Positions 59,108 through 64,000 of a DNA stretch of 64,000 nt are shown piece by piece (the stretch's first letter is position 1; each line of letters starts with the position of its first letter). This stretch comes from Chlorokybus atmophyticus (lineage: Eukaryota > Streptophyta > Chlorokybophyceae > Chlorokybales > Chlorokybaceae). The stretch is from assembly GCA_009103225.1 (NCBI GenBank), contig RHPI01000638.1, forward strand, positions 678,010 through 742,009, in the 5' to 3' direction. Under the pieces are notes generated by a model. It saw only the letters and a program-made list of their open reading frames with translations. It was not told the DNA's origin and did not search any database. Both the position numbers and the translations under genes were made by a program.

Positions 59108-59176
59108 GGTTTTTTACCGCAAAGAATGCATCAAAGTCACAATTCGAATGCATTTGGCCATCCTCTGGAAGTAGGA

Positions 59177-61854
59177 TCAGTCTGAAGCACTTTTTCCCAC
59201 ATAGGCGTGTGCCAGTCGAGTGAAGGGCCAAGAAAGTTCCCCCGCCCACAGCTCCAAATCTTGCCCATGTGCGTGCTCAAAAGCTGTGCCCATCTTTGCA
59301 ATAAAAGCAAACAGCTCGGCGTCTATTAGGTCCTGTAGCTTGTTTATTGCCTCCATCTGAGAAGCCAAAGGCCAACCGCATCATGTTTGCGCAAACCTGA
59401 TCAAGCTTCTTGCACGCTTGTAACTACCTTTGCAAGGGCACTGTACAGAATTGCCAGGTTGAAGTGCGTAAGCGACTTGAAACCACTTCTGCGAGTTGCG
59501 AAATGGGACTCACCCATGAGTTCTCTTGCATGGTTAGCGAGCCACTCTGCAGGCCATATCGATGATAGAACCGCGGCACCTGCAGTGCATATGTGTCATG
59601 ATAATGGTTCGTTCTGACCTGCACAAAAGAACACAAACTGGTGCACGTCGTCAGTGAGAGCAATAGCATGTGACATACCTGGCAAGGTACTTACAAACAA
59701 CAGGACCAGACCACCAGAGGAAGCCATGCCTAATGCTCGCAACCAAGTAGGTACTCCCCCTTCCAAAGCCGGAGGGTAACAGGACTCCAATTGTGCAATC
59801 GCAGGGGCTGCTGTCATATGTACCAATTCTGCTGCGTCTTCATGCAAAGCGCACACCTTCCTCTTCATTGCATCCTTTCGTATATCGCTGAAGACGGACG
59901 TCACAGCAGAGGGGTCAATCGCAAGTTGCGACAATTGCTCGATTGCCTCCACTTCACTGGTTGCCAGCTGTGCGAACATGATGACATTGCAATGGCAACA
60001 TGTACATGGACAATCAGCACAAGATGCAATGCATATTCAACTAGAATATGCTGCTACGTACTTACTAAGCAAGTGCTCCTCTACAGGACAGTGAGTACAA
60101 AATACTTATTAACCAAACGGGCACAGCTCAGTCGACAATAAAAGCTTACCCCGTAGAACTGGCGCACCACCAGCACCTGTATGGCACGCTGCAATGTCGC
60201 TGCCATGCCACCTTTCTCCAGCACGACTCCCGAAGTGATTCTGGCCTTTGTCGATCCAAAAAGAGTCGTGAGCTTAACCTCCGCACCCCCTACAGACACC
60301 CCATCCCCTAGAGTGGTTGCTTTTGCCCACATAGCAACAAAATTCTGAAACTCGCTTGCACTGCTATTCGCATTCTTGCCGAATTTCGTGATGAGCTCTA
60401 AGTAGCTATTAAGGAGACACCCGCTAGTCTTCCACTGCAACTTGCTAGCCCAGGAGTCTTTGCTCGGGAACCCAACGGTAAGTAACAAGTAACAACCACT
60501 AAGGCAAATAGTAGCTTTACGAGGCTCAGTAGTCACCATCAGCACTGCTTTGTGGATCTCCGGAGGTGGCGACTGGACTTGAAGCGGCCTTGTACTTGCC
60601 TCCATCTGTGTCTGCGCAACCTGAATGGGAGGGCAAAGGGTCTCGATTGCTGCCAGGTACTGTGTCAGGCTGTGATGGTCCGAACTGAAAGTCTGGCTCA
60701 GGCGTGCGATACTGTGCGCAATGCCTGTTCACCCGAGCCATCACCGCCATCCCTCATATGCAAATGCCAGTGCTTGCCGAAGGGCGCAAAAAACTGCTCC
60801 GGTCCTTCTCTCAGCTTCTGTGCAAACGTGTTGCGAAGACTAGCAAGGCATGAATTGGCATTAGCTGCGAAGCCCTCGGAAGTGCACTTCTATGCTACCC
60901 AAGTAGCGCGTGCCGTCGGGCTCGGTACAAAAAGCAAGGCCATGTCGATATATGGGGCCACTGCACGGAATAGGCTTTTCAACTGCTCAAGCCTATCTTG
61001 CACTCGTTTTGTCAATGCATCGGTCAGTGCTGGAATGCTCTTCAGTAGCGGAGGAATCGGGTCATTCTGACATATGAATTTGATAAAGTGCTTCTCCACC
61101 CCACGGTCAGCCAAGGTTTGCGCCAGCTTCGCACTACCAACAAGTGGTGCTCCAAAACTGATGCACAATATGCGGCTGTCAGCAGCCTGCACCTGGCACT
61201 CGAGCTGTCTGCCCTCAGCACTTGGCATGCCATTACTCGAAGGCAATTGCGAAGCTCTAGTCCTGCAAACATGCAAGCCTTCCAAAACGCTGAGGAGAGC
61301 TAACTGCCCAACTGCCCCGCCAAGGCTATGGCCGCAAAATATGATGCGGCGTGTACCTTCCATTAACACAAGCTCCTGTAGACCACAAGTTCACCCCAAG
61401 ATGTGTTAGATAAAGTTACCATTTACCCCCCCGTGCACCAGCAAACAAGCGAAACACATTTTTGGAGTAGGCATAGAGGGTCAGCTAAAAGCTAGCATGA
61501 TGCAGCTGAGGACGAACGTCACCATGATGAACAACCGGCAAGTGCATGTGTTCGTGTTGAACGATCAACAGCGTCGAGCGCTGACTATATATATATGCTT
61601 GGCGGGAGGAGCATCTCACGTGGTGTATGTGGTGCATGCAACGCACCGTGAAGTACTTTTCCGGCAGCTCTTTAACCCTTTTTTGGGAACCCGCTATGCA
61701 CTTGTGCAGCACCTCCGCGGTAATTGACTGGATAAGCTTGCAAGTCTGTCAGGACATCCGCAAAACGTGCAGTGCCTCGAAATGCGATGAACAACGCGTT
61801 TGCTGTATACACCAGCAGCACGACCGGCGCTTCTGTGCTCTTGGACAGAAACAC
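59177..61854 (-). CDS. Class 3 lipase-like protein with C-terminal helical/membrane region, frame breaks
   Basis: Alpha/beta hydrolase of the fungal-lipase-like (Lipase_3) family. Supported exons: 61854-61647, 61375-60899, 60817 to about 60727, 60684-60150, 59967-59619, 59579-59428, 59356-59177. Motifs in order: ALFIAFRGTARFADVLTDLQ, VHSGF, nucleophile elbow IIFCGHSLGGAVGQLALL, CISFGAPLVGSAKLAQTLAD, ICQNDPIPPLL, FFAPFGKHWHLH and the catalytic-His-type DHHSLTQYLAAIE. About 350 further residues follow, with a hydrophobic GLVLLFVSTLPGMSHAIALT segment and an amphipathic C terminus ending YVGKSASD. One base is extra in an A6 run at about 61690, and the frame is also broken near 60735. The 5' end is unresolved; an upstream exon may lie at 62130-62308. 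Confidence 0.62.
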
Positions 61855-62934
61855 CTGCACGTGTAGCAAGCTGCTTGTTAAAATCATGCGCACATCCAGC
61901 CTGTTTAAGCTCAGAGCATGCAAGGGACATGCTGGAGCCTTGCACAGATGAGGCAACTTCGGTACGAGGCCGTACAGCAATGGTAAAACAAGACATGAGC
62001 TGCACAGGCCGCAACAAGTGTTCACTAACCGTTTCTACAGGAATGCTGACGTGCTATGTGAGTCGCAGACGAAATGTGTCGACATCAGCTTCTTGGAGGT
62101 ATGCCATCTAGGCAACAGAATGCCATGAAGATGTCGACAGGTTCAGCGCCATACTTGGCACCCATCCCGTCGCATGGGAGTTGTACTTCAGTCGACCAAG
62201 CAACTTTTTCTTGTCAGAAAACCACTTGACAAGACCGGAGTCCAGTAGCCAACCATGCATGAATTGATGAGTCTGCTTAGCACAAGAGCATGGCACACGC
62301 AGCCGCGCCTGGGCAATGACGCACAAACCGTGCTTCAATTGAGGGGGTGAAAGTAGTAGGTAGGTGAGGACAGAGAGGGGGCGCCCAAAGACGATGAGAT
62401 GAGACGATGGGTGAGATTTACATGTATAAACCTCTGTCGCTTCAGCCCGCTTGCGCGCTCGCCGCCTTCCCAGTTGTCTAGTTGTCACAATCCTGTTCAC
62501 CACCCCCTCAGCCTCCGCCGCCAAGGACGCCTACACCTCCTCCTCCTCCTCCTCCTCCTGCCGCTGCCGCCGTACAAGAGGATACTATACATTGTACAGT
62601 GGCTTGGCGGGGTGCAGAACATGTACATGTACATGTAACGTACTTGTGCGGGGCCTCTTAGCCTATGATGGAACAAGTTTCATGATGATACAACTACTGC
62701 ATACCACGTGTGTGATCATGAATCAAATATATGCTTATATGTTGGCGTATCATTCCAATGGATCAGCGTTCTATTTTCTCGCCTTTTGTCTATATCTGTA
62801 TTTGTGTATATATATGTGTTTTGTATGAAGGTGATTCTTGGACCCATGCTGTTTGTACCCATTCAATATATACCGTTGTCGACATCTATATCTGTATACG
62901 GGGCGTTTGACAGGGACCACCCACCCATCCATGT
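61855..62934. other. Upstream region of the lipase-like gene
   Basis: Minus-strand open stretches at 62308-62110 (GLVKWFSDKKKLLGRLKYN) and 61980-61860 may be 5' lipase exons but cannot be joined confidently. A (TCC)n run occurs at about 62535-62570, and 62790-62900 is rich in TATATCTGTAT. Confidence 0.35.
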
Positions 62935-63318
62935 AAAACCATCGACAATGCGTGCAACTGTGTTTGCTCACCTGCAGTCAGAAGAGTGTTTAGCCAAGAC
63001 TATGAAAACCATGCGGCTGTTGTCAAGACAACAACGAGAAGGCAGCACTAGTAGCACGCGTTGTCTCCTTCCAACAGGCAAGCAGTCACACTCAACTTTC
63101 TGCTCACATCTCAACCAACCAACCAACCAACTAACCATGCGTACATACCGCTGTTGTGTTCATGTTGTGTCGTGAACACAATACACACATTACTTCCCTC
63201 CACAAGTGCGGTGCAAAAGGACAGGGCTCGGGAGTATCTTATTTTTGCGAGGCCGTGCGCCTTCCGCCCGCAGCACAAGAACAAGCTTGGCAACGAGTTC
63301 ATGTGTGTCATGCGATGA
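62935..63318 (+). pseudogene. Partial duplicate of EEF1AKMT1 (exons 4-5 with intron)
   Basis: Resembles 54370-54722 closely. It begins inside the end of intron 3 (GCGTGCAACTGTG and CTGCAG acceptor), continues through exon 4 (SEECLAKTMKTMRLLSRQQ), keeps the intron with its CAACCAACCAACC run, and reaches exon 5 (PCAFRPQHKNKLGNEFMC), where it stops after VMR. Exons 1-3, including DPPYL and the SAM-binding half, are absent, so it cannot encode a methyltransferase. Retained intron sequence shows a DNA-level duplication, not retroposition. Exon 5 has gained extra bases (EYLIFARPC against EYLNARPC). Confidence 0.88.
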
Positions 63319-64000
63319 CATCTCGTAACAGCGAAAAGCCTCAAGGATCTTTTAACCAACCACAACAGCTAGGCATATTAGCATACATCGACAATAACGC
63401 CAATACCTCGAACATCACATGGGTCGATGCCTACGTGACGACCGTAAGAAGACCAAACGCCACCGACAGCAAGCGGTAGATTAACCAGTAGCAGACGGCG
63501 GTGGGCGACAGGAACAGGGAGCTCGACGGCGCAGCGGTACGGCAAGAGGTGCAAGCAACATCAAAAGGCTTTGGGCGGGAAGAACAGCGGCGGACGTAAC
63601 CGTCAACGCCGGGTTCGTTACCCTTGGCCTGCATCTAGGCATATATAAGGCATGCATGCATGTGTAACAGTTAGTGAGACAGCAAGTGTTTAAGTGAAAG
63701 CGGAATAAACCAGTGTTCGACCTTCCTGTGAGCTGTGCTTATGCTGGTTGCGTGCTTGTTCACGGGTGTGTACATCAGCATCGCTCGCATTGTATGCTTG
63801 GTTGCTTTAGCCATGCAATTGATCCCCCTTAGATGTGCAGCATACAGTACATAGTTTCGCTGCATGCACTTTGTAGCGGTGTGTTGTTCCTCCCTTGAGC
63901 AAGTTGCATGCTAACACTCTAGCTGTTTGAGAGTCCGTTCAGCCTGTTAACTTGCTGTCTCACTTCTCCGGGGTGGCAACACATCAAAGTTGATTCAAAC
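63319..64000. other. Unannotated right edge
   Basis: No gene recognised in the remaining 680 bp. Short open frames on both strands lack motifs. Confidence 0.4.

Noticed and set aside
58275-61854. Lipase and GTPase as one fusion protein
   Set aside because: The lipase frame ends at 59177, and TAA lies in frame 9 bases upstream of the GTPase ATG with no acceptor between, so a simple fusion is not supported.

Overview
The window is nuclear DNA of a photosynthetic eukaryote, most likely a flagellated green alga (chlorophyte or early streptophyte). Genes carry many short GT-AG introns. Housekeeping proteins are plant-like: a plastid-type ATP phosphoribosyltransferase, a bacterial-type organellar aspartyl-tRNA synthetase with an N-terminal targeting extension, an EF-hand type II NADH dehydrogenase, a 92-residue eL43 and an At5g02240-like Rossmann protein. 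A LZTFL1 orthologue (BBSome regulator) implies cilia. No species can be named from the sequence alone. Two assembly gaps (3685-4620, 35864-36003) sit beside G or C homopolymers.

Layout. 0.7-19 kb is gene-dense: AspRS (-) and HISN1 (+) are divergent, followed by the DEAD-box helicase DDX52/ROK1 (+), the Rossmann protein (-) diverging from a sterol-desaturase-family protein (+), and an FAD monooxygenase (+). 19-25 kb is gene-poor and mobile: a decayed Penelope-like reverse transcriptase, a (TA)n tract, and a complete small LTR element (TRIM type) with target-site duplication. 25-36 kb holds a broken F-box/LRR-like gene (+), an ankyrin/TRP-like cation channel (-) and LZTFL1 (-). 36-45 kb holds eL43/RPL37A (-), the type II NADH dehydrogenase (-) and a tRNA-Arg(ACG). 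47-55 kb holds CWH43 (-) diverging from the eEF1A lysine methyltransferase EEF1AKMT1 (+), with a tRNA-like element and a 160-bp tandem duplication in the shared promoter. 55-64 kb is remnant-rich: a histidine-kinase core fragment, a beta-helix protein fragment, a class-3 lipase gene followed 70 bp later on the same strand by a small GTPase gene, and a partial copy of EEF1AKMT1.

Most genes are unrelated housekeeping genes and form no pathway. The likeliest functional pair is the lipase plus GTPase, although both show single-base frame breaks. Exon limits were set by hand from splice signals, phase and family conservation. Ten genes (AspRS, HISN1, DDX52, the Rossmann protein, the desaturase, the FAD monooxygenase, the TRP channel, LZTFL1, RPL37A and EEF1AKMT1) give an uninterrupted frame from start to stop. 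NDB does too, but its second exon is tentative. CWH43 has one unresolved junction.
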